Below, one piece after another: positions 8,866 through 16,504 of a DNA stretch of 64,000 nt. The notes beneath the pieces are model-generated. The model ran no database searches, was not told where the DNA came from, and worked only from the letters and a program-made list of their open reading frames with translations. Both the position numbers and the translations under genes were made by a program. Location of the stretch: contig CP080408.1 of the NCBI GenBank assembly GCA_019448215.1, forward strand, positions 2,232,001-2,296,000, written 5' to 3'. Position 1 is the stretch's first letter. Each line of letters opens with the position of its first letter. This DNA is from Thalassovita mediterranea. GTDB lineage: Bacteria > Pseudomonadota > Alphaproteobacteria > Caulobacterales > Hyphomonadaceae.

Positions 8866-10289
8866 TCTCGACGAACCGCATGATCCTCGGCGCTATGGCG
8901 GCCACTGCGCTCAGTGGCTGTGCCATGATCTCGCAGCCCTATCAGCAACCGGCCGCGCCGATCCCGGACGCCCTGCCTGTGACGGATGCCGACGGCGAGC
9001 GGGTTGAGCCGCTCTACTGGCAGGACGTCTTCGTTTCTGAGGAACTGCGCGAACTTGTCAGCCTCGCGCTCGCGGAGAACCGCGACCTCCGCATCGCCGC
9101 GGCCAATGTGCAGCTGGCGCGCGCCCAGTACGGCATCTCTCGCGCCCAGCGCCTGCCGACTGTGACCGCCAATGGCGGCTTCACCGAAGGCGGCACGATC
9201 GGCGACGGCAATGGCGGCGGGAATTTCGACAATGCCTCGGCCAGTATCGGCATCACCGCCTATGAGCTCGACCTGTTCGGCCGCGTCGCCTCGCTGAATG
9301 AAGCAGCCCTGCAGAGCTATCTCGCCTCCGCAGAGGGTGAGCGGGCCGCCAAGATCGCCATCGCCGCTACGGTCGGTGAGATCTGGATGCAGCTTGCCGC
9401 CGACAAGGCGCTGCTCGCGCTCGCCGAAGACACGGTCGATGTCCAATCAGAATCGCTGAACCTCACCCAGGAGCTGTTCAATGCCGGCATCGCGACGGAG
9501 CTCGATGTCCGCCGCGCCTCTGCCAGTGTCGAAACCGCGCGCGCCCAGGCCGCGCAATTCTCCGCACAGGTAGAGCAGGACCTCAATGCCCTGCGCCTTG
9601 CAGTCGGCACGGACCTTCCGTCCGGTACGCTTGGCGCGGCAAAGCTTGACCCGACGCCGCTCGCCGAAGACATCCCGGTCGGCCAGTCTTCTCTGGTGCT
9701 TCTCTCGCGCCCGGACGTTCAGGCAGCAGAGCGCCAGCTCATGGCCGCAAATGCCAATATCGCAGCCGCCCGCGCGGCCTTCTTCCCGATCATCTCCCTG
9801 ACCGGGCAGGTCGGCTATTCTAGCGATGAGCTGGGCGACCTTTTTGACGGCACACTTGGCTGGTCCTTCGGACCCTCCATCTCGCTGCCAATTTTCGATG
9901 CCGGCGCGCGCCAGTTCAATCTCGAAGTGCGTGAGGCGCAGGAGCAGCTTGCCGTCGCCAATTACGAGCAGGCGATCCAGTTCGCTTTCCGCGACACGGC
10001 TGACGCTCTCGCTGTCCGGCGCACCATAGACCAGCGCGTGAATGCGTTGGTCAGGCTGGTCGAAGACACTGAAATCACACGTGATCTGTCTGAGGAGCGT
10101 TTCCGCGTCGGTGTCGATGACTACCTCTCTGTCCTCGATTCCCAGCAGCTCTACTATGATGCCCGCCAGCAGCTTATCCGCGCGAATCTCGTGCGCAGCC
10201 TGAATTCCATCGCGGTCTACCGGGCGCTTGGCGCGTGGCCGCGTGACGAGGCCGGCGAGGGCGGTGAAATCCTGACGCCTGAGTCATAA
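8862..10289 (+). CDS. Outer-membrane efflux channel lipoprotein (NodT/OprM family)
   Basis: A 475-residue TolC-like channel with a lipoprotein signal ending LSGC (Cys20). Two internal repeats of the outer-membrane efflux domain are visible: helical stretches at about 60-240 (LALAENRDLRIAAANVQLAR) and about 280-460 (AERQLMAANANIAAARAAFF). It completes the tripartite pump with the two preceding genes and is translationally coupled to the transporter. Confidence 0.93.
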   Translation: MISTNRMILGAMAATALSGCAMISQPYQQPAAPIPDALPVTDADGERVEPLYWQDVFVSEELRELVSLALAENRDLRIAAANVQLARAQYGISRAQRLPTVTANGGFTEGGTIGDGNGGGNFDNASASIGITAYELDLFGRVASLNEAALQSYLASAEGERAAKIAIAATVGEIWMQLAADKALLALAEDTVDVQSESLNLTQELFNAGIATELDVRRASASVETARAQAAQFSAQVEQDLNALRLAVGTDLPSGTLGAAKLDPTPLAEDIPVGQSSLVLLSRPDVQAAERQLMAANANIAAARAAFFPIISLTGQVGYSSDELGDLFDGTLGWSFGPSISLPIFDAGARQFNLEVREAQEQLAVANYEQAIQFAFRDTADALAVRRTIDQRVNALVRLVEDTEITRDLSEERFRVGVDDYLSVLDSQQLYYDARQQLIRANLVRSLNSIAVYRALGAWPRDEAGEGGEILTPES

Positions 10290-10328
10290 TATCTGGACAC
10301 CTGCCCGAATTCGCGGTTCACTTCGCGG

Positions 10329-11840
10329 ATGGCAAATCCTGATTTTGACGTACTGATCGTTGGGGCCGGCCTTTCCGGCATTGGCGCGGCCTATTACCTG
10401 CAGGAGCGCTCTCCCGGAAAGACGTTCGCGATTCTCGAGGGCCGCAAGGCTATTGGCGGGACGTGGGACCTGTTCCGATATCCGGGCATCCGCTCCGACA
10501 GCGACATGCACACGCTCGGCTACGACTTCAAACCGTGGAAAGAGCGCAAGGCCATCGCCGATGGGCCCTCCATCCTCAACTATGTGCGCGAAACGGCGTC
10601 CGAGAATGGTATCGACCGCAAGATCAAATTCGAACACCTCGTGCGCGAGGCGCGCTGGGATTCAGACGCCGCGGTCTGGTCATTGACGGTTGAAGACAAG
10701 GCGGAAGGCATCGAGCGCACCTTTACCTGCCGGGTCCTTCACATGTGCGCGGGCTACTATTCCTATGAAGGCGGTTACAAGCCGGATTTCCCGGGCGAAG
10801 CAGCCTTCAAAGGACAGGTCATTCATCCCCAGGCATGGCCAGAAGATCTTGATTATAGTGGTAAAAAGGTCGTCGTGATCGGGTCTGGCGCGACGGCTGT
10901 GACGCTCGTGCCTGAAATGGCGAAGAAGGCCGCGCATGTGACCATGCTGCAGCGCTCGCCGACCTACATCGTTTCAAGACCAGCCGAGGACAAGGTGGCG
11001 CTCGGACTGCGCAAGATCCTGCCTGAGAAGGTCGCGTATGGCCTCACACGCTGGAAGAATACGCTTCTGCAAATGCTGTTTTTCCGTCTCGCGCGGAAAA
11101 GGCCTGAGAAGGTGAAAGAGCGTATCGTTGGCATGGCCCAGGAAGAGCTTGGCGCCGATTTCGACGTCGAAACGCATTTCACGCCCAGCTATAATCCCTG
11201 GGACCAGCGCCTTTGTCTGGTGCCTGATGGTGACCTCTTCAAATCTATCAAGGATGGAAAGGCGGGCGTCGTCACCGATAATATCGAGACCTTCACGGAA
11301 AACGGCCTCAAGCTTGCCTCCGGTAAGACGCTGGACGCCGACATCGTCGTCTCGGCAACAGGTCTCCAGCTTGAATTCATGGGCGGCGCGGACCTTTTTG
11401 TCGATGGTCAGCCCGTTGAGCCGTCCAGCCTGCACGGCTATCGCGGCATCATGTTCAACAATGTGCCGAATCTCGTCGTCACATTCGGTTACACCAACGC
11501 CTCCTGGACGCTGAAGGCGGACCTGATTGCCAAGTTCGTCTCGCGCCTCATCAAGCACATGGACAAGACGGGCGCTGTAGAGGTTCGCCCCATCGCAGAT
11601 GAGCACCCAGGCGACGCGCCCTGGCTCGACTTTTCATCCGGCTATGTCACGCGCGCCCTTCATCGCCTCCCGAAGCAAGGAGAAGCGGCACCATGGCGCC
11701 TCAACCAGAACTATGTGCAGGATATATTCGAGATCGGCCGGGCCAACCTCGATGACGGTGTTCTGAGGTATCGAAAGCCCGGCGATCCGGCCTTTGAAGC
11801 GCCCCCACAGGCAGCGCCGACGCCGCTTGCAGCGGAGTAG
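10329..11840 (+). CDS. FAD-dependent Baeyer-Villiger monooxygenase (EthA-like)
   Basis: A 503-residue flavoprotein monooxygenase. It has the FAD Rossmann motif GAGLSGIG (12-19), the BVMO fingerprint FKGQVIHPQAWP (160-171) and a second NADPH-binding Rossmann motif VVVIGSGATA (181-190). Family members insert oxygen next to a ketone or oxidise sulphur compounds using NADPH and O2. The gene starts 39 bases after the outer-membrane channel gene on the same strand, so it is probably part of the TetR-controlled efflux operon. Overall similarity is to the EthA subgroup. The substrate is unknown. Confidence 0.9.
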   Translation: MANPDFDVLIVGAGLSGIGAAYYLQERSPGKTFAILEGRKAIGGTWDLFRYPGIRSDSDMHTLGYDFKPWKERKAIADGPSILNYVRETASENGIDRKIKFEHLVREARWDSDAAVWSLTVEDKAEGIERTFTCRVLHMCAGYYSYEGGYKPDFPGEAAFKGQVIHPQAWPEDLDYSGKKVVVIGSGATAVTLVPEMAKKAAHVTMLQRSPTYIVSRPAEDKVALGLRKILPEKVAYGLTRWKNTLLQMLFFRLARKRPEKVKERIVGMAQEELGADFDVETHFTPSYNPWDQRLCLVPDGDLFKSIKDGKAGVVTDNIETFTENGLKLASGKTLDADIVVSATGLQLEFMGGADLFVDGQPVEPSSLHGYRGIMFNNVPNLVVTFGYTNASWTLKADLIAKFVSRLIKHMDKTGAVEVRPIADEHPGDAPWLDFSSGYVTRALHRLPKQGEAAPWRLNQNYVQDIFEIGRANLDDGVLRYRKPGDPAFEAPPQAAPTPLAAE

Positions 11841-11914
11841 GGCAGGGGCGACTGCACCAGACTCGGTAAAGCGGCTTGAACGCGGCGCCGCTTGAGCGTA
11901 TGTGCGTCCCAAGT

Positions 11915-11991
11915 GCCGCCTTAGCTCAGTTGGTTAGAGCGCTGGTTTGTGGAACCAGAGGTCCTCCGTTCAAGCCGGAGAGGCGGTACCA
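11915..11991 (+). tRNA. tRNA-His (anticodon GTG)
   Basis: A complete 77-base cloverleaf including the encoded CCA. The acceptor is GCCGCCT with AGGCGGT, the D arm GCTCAG...GAGC, the anticodon stem CTGGT/ACCAG with GTG at 11949-11951, and the T arm CTCCG-TTCAAGC-CGGAG. The base before position 1 is T, so no G-1 is encoded; position 73 is A and pair 1:72 is G-U. This is the non-canonical histidine tRNA known from a group of alphaproteobacteria, which their HisRS recognises without the G-1:C73 element. Confidence 0.97.
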
Positions 11992-12257
11992 TTTCCCCTG
12001 ATTCGAAATTTCGGCGTTTGGTTTGCCAAAAGTGACTGCAATCTGGCAAAGTCTGGGCAGTCCGCTGTCAGCGAAGAAAAAATGTTGCATTTACGCCGCG
12101 CTTGCTAGAAAAAACGCGAAGTTTCAAATATTTTCCATCCTTGTACACTCGTCTAAGGAACGAAGTTGTTCTAGGTGAGTATGCACACGGAATGGTCCGT
12201 TTAGTCTCTGCGGTCGGTGGGTAATAGTGCCCATGCGGCTCACAATAGGGGATGAGT
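11992..12257 (+). promoter_or_regulatory. Promoter/leader region of the OmpA-like gene
   Basis: 266 bases between tRNA-His and the OmpA gene with no credible ORF. The part before 12150 is A/T-rich (around AAATATTTT). The last 80 bases can fold: GTGAG (12175-12179) pairs with CTCAC (12239-12243) and encloses a GGG...CCC hairpin, ending just before the AGGGG ribosome-binding site. No promoter boxes are assigned with confidence. Confidence 0.35.
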
Positions 12258-13466
12258 ATGAAAAGAACTCTTATGTGCGCGACAGCCGCGGCCGCCATGG
12301 CGTCTGCAATGTTCGTCGCTAACGCTCAGGACGGCTGGTATGGCCGCGCCGATCTGGGCTACACCTTTGACGGTACGCTCGATTCCGATCCGCCAACCGG
12401 TGCGCCTTTCGCACTTGGTGGCGACCAGGAAGTTGAAGATGGCCTGCTCGGCGCTCAGCTGGGTCTCGGCTATGGCTTCGGCAACGGCTTCCGTCTCGAA
12501 TCCACTTTCGGTATCCGCGGTGGTGAGCTTGATCCGTCCACGACGATCACCGGCTTCCCATTCGTAACGGCACCGTTCATCCCAAGCGGCGGTTACACGC
12601 CAGGCGGCGACGGCGAAGTGACGATCTATGATCTCATGTTCAACGCCCTCTACGACTTCAACCCGATGGGCGGCGTTCAGCCATACCTCGGTGCTGGTAT
12701 CGGTCTGGCGAAAGTCGACGCTCGCGCAACCAACCTGCGCGCAGGTGTTGCAACCGCTAGCGGTGTTGAAACCTATCAGGCGAACGGCTTCAACGACGCT
12801 GACACGGGCCTTGCTTACCAGCTTCTCGCTGGTATCGGCTACGACGTCACCGAGCAGCTCACCCTGGACCTCGGCTACAAGTACTTCATGGTCGACGACC
12901 TGAGCCTCGACGGCAAAGCCGTTCTTGGTCAGCCAGTTCCATACTCCGGCGAGTATCGTGACCACAGCGTGACCGTTGGTCTGCGTTATCAGTTCGCGGC
13001 TCCGGCAGCTCCGCCGCCACCGCCGCCTCCACCGCCACCACCGCCACCGCCGCCGCCGCCACCACCGCCGCCGCCGCCTCCACCACCACCACCTCCGCCA
13101 CCACCGTCGTGCTCGACGCTGAACCAGGCGTTCGTGGTCTACTTCGAGTGGGACAAGTCGAACATCACCAGCCAGGCTTCGGCTGTGATCGACCAGGCTG
13201 TTGCAAACATCCGTAGCCGCCAGGAGTGTGCTGCGAACTCTGTGACGATCGTCGGCCACACCGACACGTCCGGTGCACAGTCCTACAACGCACGTCTCTC
13301 CGAGCGTCGTGCTGCAGCGGTTGCAACGGCTCTTAACGAGCGCGGCATCCCATCCAGCATGATCACCACGGAAGGCCGCGGTGAGAACGACCTGGCCAAG
13401 CAGACCGCAGACGGTGTGCGTGAGCCTCTGAACCGTCGTTCGGAAGTCACGATCATCGTTCGCTAA
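12258..13466 (+). CDS. OmpA-family outer-membrane protein with 32-proline linker
   Basis: A 402-residue protein. A signal peptide ends near ANAQ (21-24), followed by an eight-strand-type beta-barrel (DGWYGRADLGYTF up to VTVGLRYQFAAP), 32 consecutive prolines encoded at 13011-13106, then an OmpA C-terminal peptidoglycan-binding domain (FVVYFEWDKSNI, ARLSERRAAAV, NRRSEVTI). It anchors the outer membrane to peptidoglycan. The start at 12258 is preferred over the ATG at 12252 because AGGGG (12246-12250) is correctly spaced only for the former. A strong terminator follows. Confidence 0.93.
   Translation: MKRTLMCATAAAAMASAMFVANAQDGWYGRADLGYTFDGTLDSDPPTGAPFALGGDQEVEDGLLGAQLGLGYGFGNGFRLESTFGIRGGELDPSTTITGFPFVTAPFIPSGGYTPGGDGEVTIYDLMFNALYDFNPMGGVQPYLGAGIGLAKVDARATNLRAGVATASGVETYQANGFNDADTGLAYQLLAGIGYDVTEQLTLDLGYKYFMVDDLSLDGKAVLGQPVPYSGEYRDHSVTVGLRYQFAAPAAPPPPPPPPPPPPPPPPPPPPPPPPPPPPPPPPSCSTLNQAFVVYFEWDKSNITSQASAVIDQAVANIRSRQECAANSVTIVGHTDTSGAQSYNARLSERRAAAVATALNERGIPSSMITTEGRGENDLAKQTADGVREPLNRRSEVTIIVR
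13011..13106 (+). repeat. Proline-codon microsatellite (32 CCN codons)
   Basis: Thirty-two uninterrupted CCN codons (mixed CCG, CCA, CCT and CCC) inside the OmpA gene. The mixture of third bases means it is not a simple trinucleotide slippage tract, although length variation between strains would be expected. The peptide would form an extended polyproline-II rod between barrel and peptidoglycan-binding domain. Confidence 0.95.
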
Positions 13467-13496
13467 GAACGGTCTGATCTGACCCAAGAAATGATG

Positions 13497-13530
13497 ATGG
13501 CCCGGCAGCAATGCCGGGCCATTTTCGTTT
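13497..13530 (+). terminator. Rho-independent terminator of the OmpA gene
   Basis: An 11-bp stem ATGGCCCGGCA/TGCCGGGCCAT (13497-13507, 13512-13522) with a GCAA loop, followed by TTTTCGTTT. It lies 30 bases after the OmpA stop. Confidence 0.9.
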
Positions 13531-13587
13531 GCGTGAATGAACGGTGCGCCTCGATGGCGAGAGACCGTGGCGCTATACGACAGGCAC

Positions 13588-13624
13588 AAAAAAGCCGGCT
13601 CCCGTGAAGGGGCCGGCTTTTTCC
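13588..13624 (-). terminator. Terminator of the oligopeptidase B gene
   Basis: Stem AAGCCGGC/GCCGGCTT (13592-13599, 13612-13619) with a T-run on both strands (A6 at 13588-13593 on the plus strand, T5 at 13618-13622). It can work in both directions but sits 20 bases beyond the leftward peptidase gene. Confidence 0.85.
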
Positions 13625-13644
13625 TGTTTCGGTTTGATGGAGAG

Positions 13645-15912
13645 CTAGTCGTCTGCGGACATCGCTGTCCGGGAGATGTCGTATCCATCGACAAGCCCTA
13701 CGCTCGCCAGCGCGAAGGCATACTCAATCGCCGTCTCTTTCAGCCCTTCGAACCGGCCCGTAGAGCCGCCATGACCGGCATCCATGTTGATGCGCAGATA
13801 GTACGGCCCTGCATTCGGTGCTTCGTGGCGAAGCTGGGCCGCCCACTTGGACGGCTCCCAATAGGTGACGCGCGGGTCGGAAAGACCGCCCGTGATCAGC
13901 ATGGCCGGATAGTCCTTGTCGCCCACATTGTCATACGGGCTATAGGCCAGGATCGTGTCATACGCCTCGGCATCCGTGATCGGGTTGCCCCATTCGGGCC
14001 ATTCCGGCGGCGTCAGGGGCAGGGTGTCGTCCGACATCGTGTTGATGACGTCGACGAATGGAACGGCCGCGATGATACCGCCGAATAGCTCCGGATCCAT
14101 GTTCGCGGCTGCGCCCATCAGAAGCCCACCAGCGGAGCCGCCATGACCGACAACGCGGCCTTCGGCGCCATAGCCGTTCTCAACCAGGTAACGCCCGGCA
14201 GAGACATAGTCCTTGAACGTGTTTGTCTTCTTCTCGAGCTTGCCGTCCAGATACCACTGATACCCCTTGGCCTGAGAGCCGCGGATGTGAGCGATGGCAT
14301 AGATGAAGCCGCGATCGACCAGCGACAGGCGCGAGGTTGAGAAGCTCGCCGGAATGGTGATCCCGTAGGAACCATAGCCATAGAGAAGCAGCGGCGCGGT
14401 CCCATCGACTGGCGTATCAGCGCGGCGAAGGATGGTGACAGGAATTTCCTCGCCATCCCATGCCGGGACCATAAGGCGCTCGACCACATAGTCCTCTGCA
14501 TTGTGGCCAGATGGCACTTCGCGCGTCTTGCGCAGCGTGCGCTCGCGCGTCGCCATGTCATAGTCGAATACCTGGCTCGGGCTGGCTGGTGAGGCATAGT
14601 CATACCGCATCACGGTCGAATCATACTCGCCCGACCCGAGGCCGAGATCATAGGCGCTCTCATCCATCGCGATCGTGTGCTCGTCGCCGCTTTCGCGCTC
14701 ACGCACCACAATACGGGGCAGGGCGTTTGCCCGCTCCAGCCGCACGAGATGATCCTTGTAAGGATCAAGACCGAGCACCAGCGTGCCGGGCCGGTGCGCG
14801 ATGACGTCTTCCCAGTTCTCGCGACCCGGATTGTCGATTGGCGCTTTCACAACCTTGAAATCGACGGCGCCATCAGCATTCGTGAGAATATAAAACGCAC
14901 CATTCCAGTGGGTTACATCATATTCCTCGTCTTCCTTGCGAGGCGCGACGAGTTTCGGCTCCGGGCTCGCCGCATCGGTCGGGAAGAACCAGACCTCGCC
15001 AGAGGTGTGGCCACCGGTCTCGATGAAGATGAACTCTTCCGACTCAGACTTGCTCACCCCGACAAAGAAGCCAGGGTCCTCTTCGCGGTAGATCTCGACA
15101 TCCGCGCCGGTGGTCAGATCGCGCTGGAAGACGGCCGTCGGCCGGCCATTATCATCGCGCTCCACCCAGTAGAGCAGGTTGGAATCGGCGCCCCATTCAA
15201 AGCTGCCATAGGTGCCTTCGATCGGCGCGCCCACGGCCTCACCGGTTTCGATATTGCGTACGGCAATCGTGTAATACTCGCTGCCCTGCGTATCGATCGC
15301 CGACGCCAGCAGCTTGTGGTCAGGCGACTGCTCCAGCCCGCGGATCGAGAAGTAGGACTTGCCCTCTGCTTCCTTGTCGCCGTCGAACAGCACGGTTTCC
15401 GGTGCATCAGCCTCGAAGGCCTGTTCTGCTGGTTTGCGCGCAAAGATCGGATACTCACCGCCTTCGCGGTAGCGCACATAATAGGCATATGGCCCGTCCT
15501 TGGAGGGAACCGAGCTGTCATCTTCCTTGATCCGCCCGCGCATCTCCGCCAGCAGCGTCTCGCGCAGCGCTTCAGTCGGGTCTTCCAGCGAGGCCTTCGT
15601 GTAGGCGTTCTCAGCCTCGAGATACTCACGGATGTCTTCGCGCAGGACGGACGGGTCGCGCATGACCTGCTGCCAGTTCTCGTCCTTCATCCATTGATAA
15701 TTGTCGGTCCGTGTGCGCCCGACCTGTTCGATCTCGACAGGAACGCGCTTTGCGATTGGTGGGGTCTCTGCGGATGCGTTCGCGGTGTCCTGCGTCTCGG
15801 CAGCAGTTTCAGTCATTGTATCATCGCTCTGTTCGGTCTGTCCGGAAGGAGATGTGCACCCTGTCAGGAGGGCAGCACTTGCGGCGCTGGCCAGCAGATA
15901 GCTCAATCGCAT
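13645..15912 (-). CDS. ptrB: Oligopeptidase B-like S9A serine peptidase, lipoprotein
   Basis: A 755-residue prolyl-oligopeptidase-family enzyme. The lipoprotein signal ends LLTGC (Cys19) and a Thr/Glu-rich spacer follows. A seven-bladed propeller spans about 80-450. The alpha/beta-hydrolase domain has catalytic Ser593 in GGSAGG, Asp679 in GLSDPRVTYWEP and His714 in DAGHGG. The GLSDPRVTYWEPSKW sequence favours oligopeptidase B (cleavage after basic residues) over prolyl oligopeptidase. Classical PtrB is cytosolic and about 690 residues; this copy is longer because of its export signal. Monocistronic. Confidence 0.9.
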   Translation of the reverse strand: MRLSYLLASAASAALLTGCTSPSGQTEQSDDTMTETAAETQDTANASAETPPIAKRVPVEIEQVGRTRTDNYQWMKDENWQQVMRDPSVLREDIREYLEAENAYTKASLEDPTEALRETLLAEMRGRIKEDDSSVPSKDGPYAYYVRYREGGEYPIFARKPAEQAFEADAPETVLFDGDKEAEGKSYFSIRGLEQSPDHKLLASAIDTQGSEYYTIAVRNIETGEAVGAPIEGTYGSFEWGADSNLLYWVERDDNGRPTAVFQRDLTTGADVEIYREEDPGFFVGVSKSESEEFIFIETGGHTSGEVWFFPTDAASPEPKLVAPRKEDEEYDVTHWNGAFYILTNADGAVDFKVVKAPIDNPGRENWEDVIAHRPGTLVLGLDPYKDHLVRLERANALPRIVVRERESGDEHTIAMDESAYDLGLGSGEYDSTVMRYDYASPASPSQVFDYDMATRERTLRKTREVPSGHNAEDYVVERLMVPAWDGEEIPVTILRRADTPVDGTAPLLLYGYGSYGITIPASFSTSRLSLVDRGFIYAIAHIRGSQAKGYQWYLDGKLEKKTNTFKDYVSAGRYLVENGYGAEGRVVGHGGSAGGLLMGAAANMDPELFGGIIAAVPFVDVINTMSDDTLPLTPPEWPEWGNPITDAEAYDTILAYSPYDNVGDKDYPAMLITGGLSDPRVTYWEPSKWAAQLRHEAPNAGPYYLRINMDAGHGGSTGRFEGLKETAIEYAFALASVGLVDGYDISRTAMSADD

Positions 15913-15990
15913 GGGAAAAGGGTCTCCGTTTCATATCGAGAAACGCGAAACCCTAGCGGCTAAAGCTGTGCTGTCCAGAAGGCTCTGATA

Positions 15991-16413
15991 TCAGGCCGGC
16001 TTGAAGTTTAGCACCACACCATTGATGCACCAGCGCTCGCCGGTTGGCGGCGGTCCATCCTTGAAGACGTGGCCCATATGCAGCCCGCAGGTCGCGCAGT
16101 GGCACTCCTTGCGCGGCATGATCAGCTTGAAGTCGGTCTTGGTGTCGACGGCGGTCTCGCGCACCGGCTTGTAGAAGCTCGGCCAGCCCGTCCCGGAGTC
16201 AAACTTGTGCTCGGACGACCAGAGCGGCGTGTCGCAGCCAACGCAATGATAGAGGCCGTCGCGCTTCTCATCATTGTGATTGCCGGGCGAGAAGGCGCGC
16301 TCCGTGCCATCCTTCACGCCAACGCGGTACTGCTCATCGGTCAGCAGCTCGCGCCATTCCTTGTCGGAACGGCTGACGCGCTTGAAATTATCAGCAGGCT
16401 TTGGGGGCAGCAT
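15991..16413 (-). CDS. msrB: Peptide-methionine (R)-S-oxide reductase
   Basis: A 140-residue MsrB that reduces methionine-R-sulfoxide in proteins. Two zinc-binding pairs are present (YHCVGCD and HCATCG), along with substrate residues in FDSGTGWPSFY and the catalytic Cys in GERWCING. An in-frame ATG at 16563 lies inside the upstream gene; the start at 16413 has AGGAGC in front of it and gives the usual length. Probably co-transcribed with the acidic repeat protein gene 91 bases upstream. A short inverted repeat TCTCGA...TCGAGA (16427-16448) lies in that gap. Confidence 0.94.
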   Translation of the reverse strand: MLPPKPADNFKRVSRSDKEWRELLTDEQYRVGVKDGTERAFSPGNHNDEKRDGLYHCVGCDTPLWSSEHKFDSGTGWPSFYKPVRETAVDTKTDFKLIMPRKECHCATCGLHMGHVFKDGPPPTGERWCINGVVLNFKPA

Positions 16414-16504
16414 GTCGGGGCTCCTGTCTCGATATCTGTTAGTCGAGATATGGGGTCGCGGGCCGCTTTCAACAGCCTCTGGCGACATGTTGCCTTGGCC
16501 GTGA

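Noticed and set aside
12158-12171. GAAC-N6-GTTC as a second LexA site before OmpA
   Set aside because: Inverted and spaced by six bases, not the direct GTTC-N7-GTTC form used by alphaproteobacterial LexA; the gene context gives no SOS link.
12068-12298. 76-codon leftward ORF upstream of OmpA
   Set aside because: Covers the OmpA promoter and signal-peptide region; no homology-like pattern or ribosome-binding site.
12240-13694. 484-codon leftward frame with Trp/Arg-rich tract
   Set aside because: Antisense of the OmpA gene; the Trp/Arg run is the complement of the proline codons.
14677-15963. 428-codon rightward frame
   Set aside because: Antisense of the oligopeptidase B gene, whose catalytic motifs are all on the other strand.
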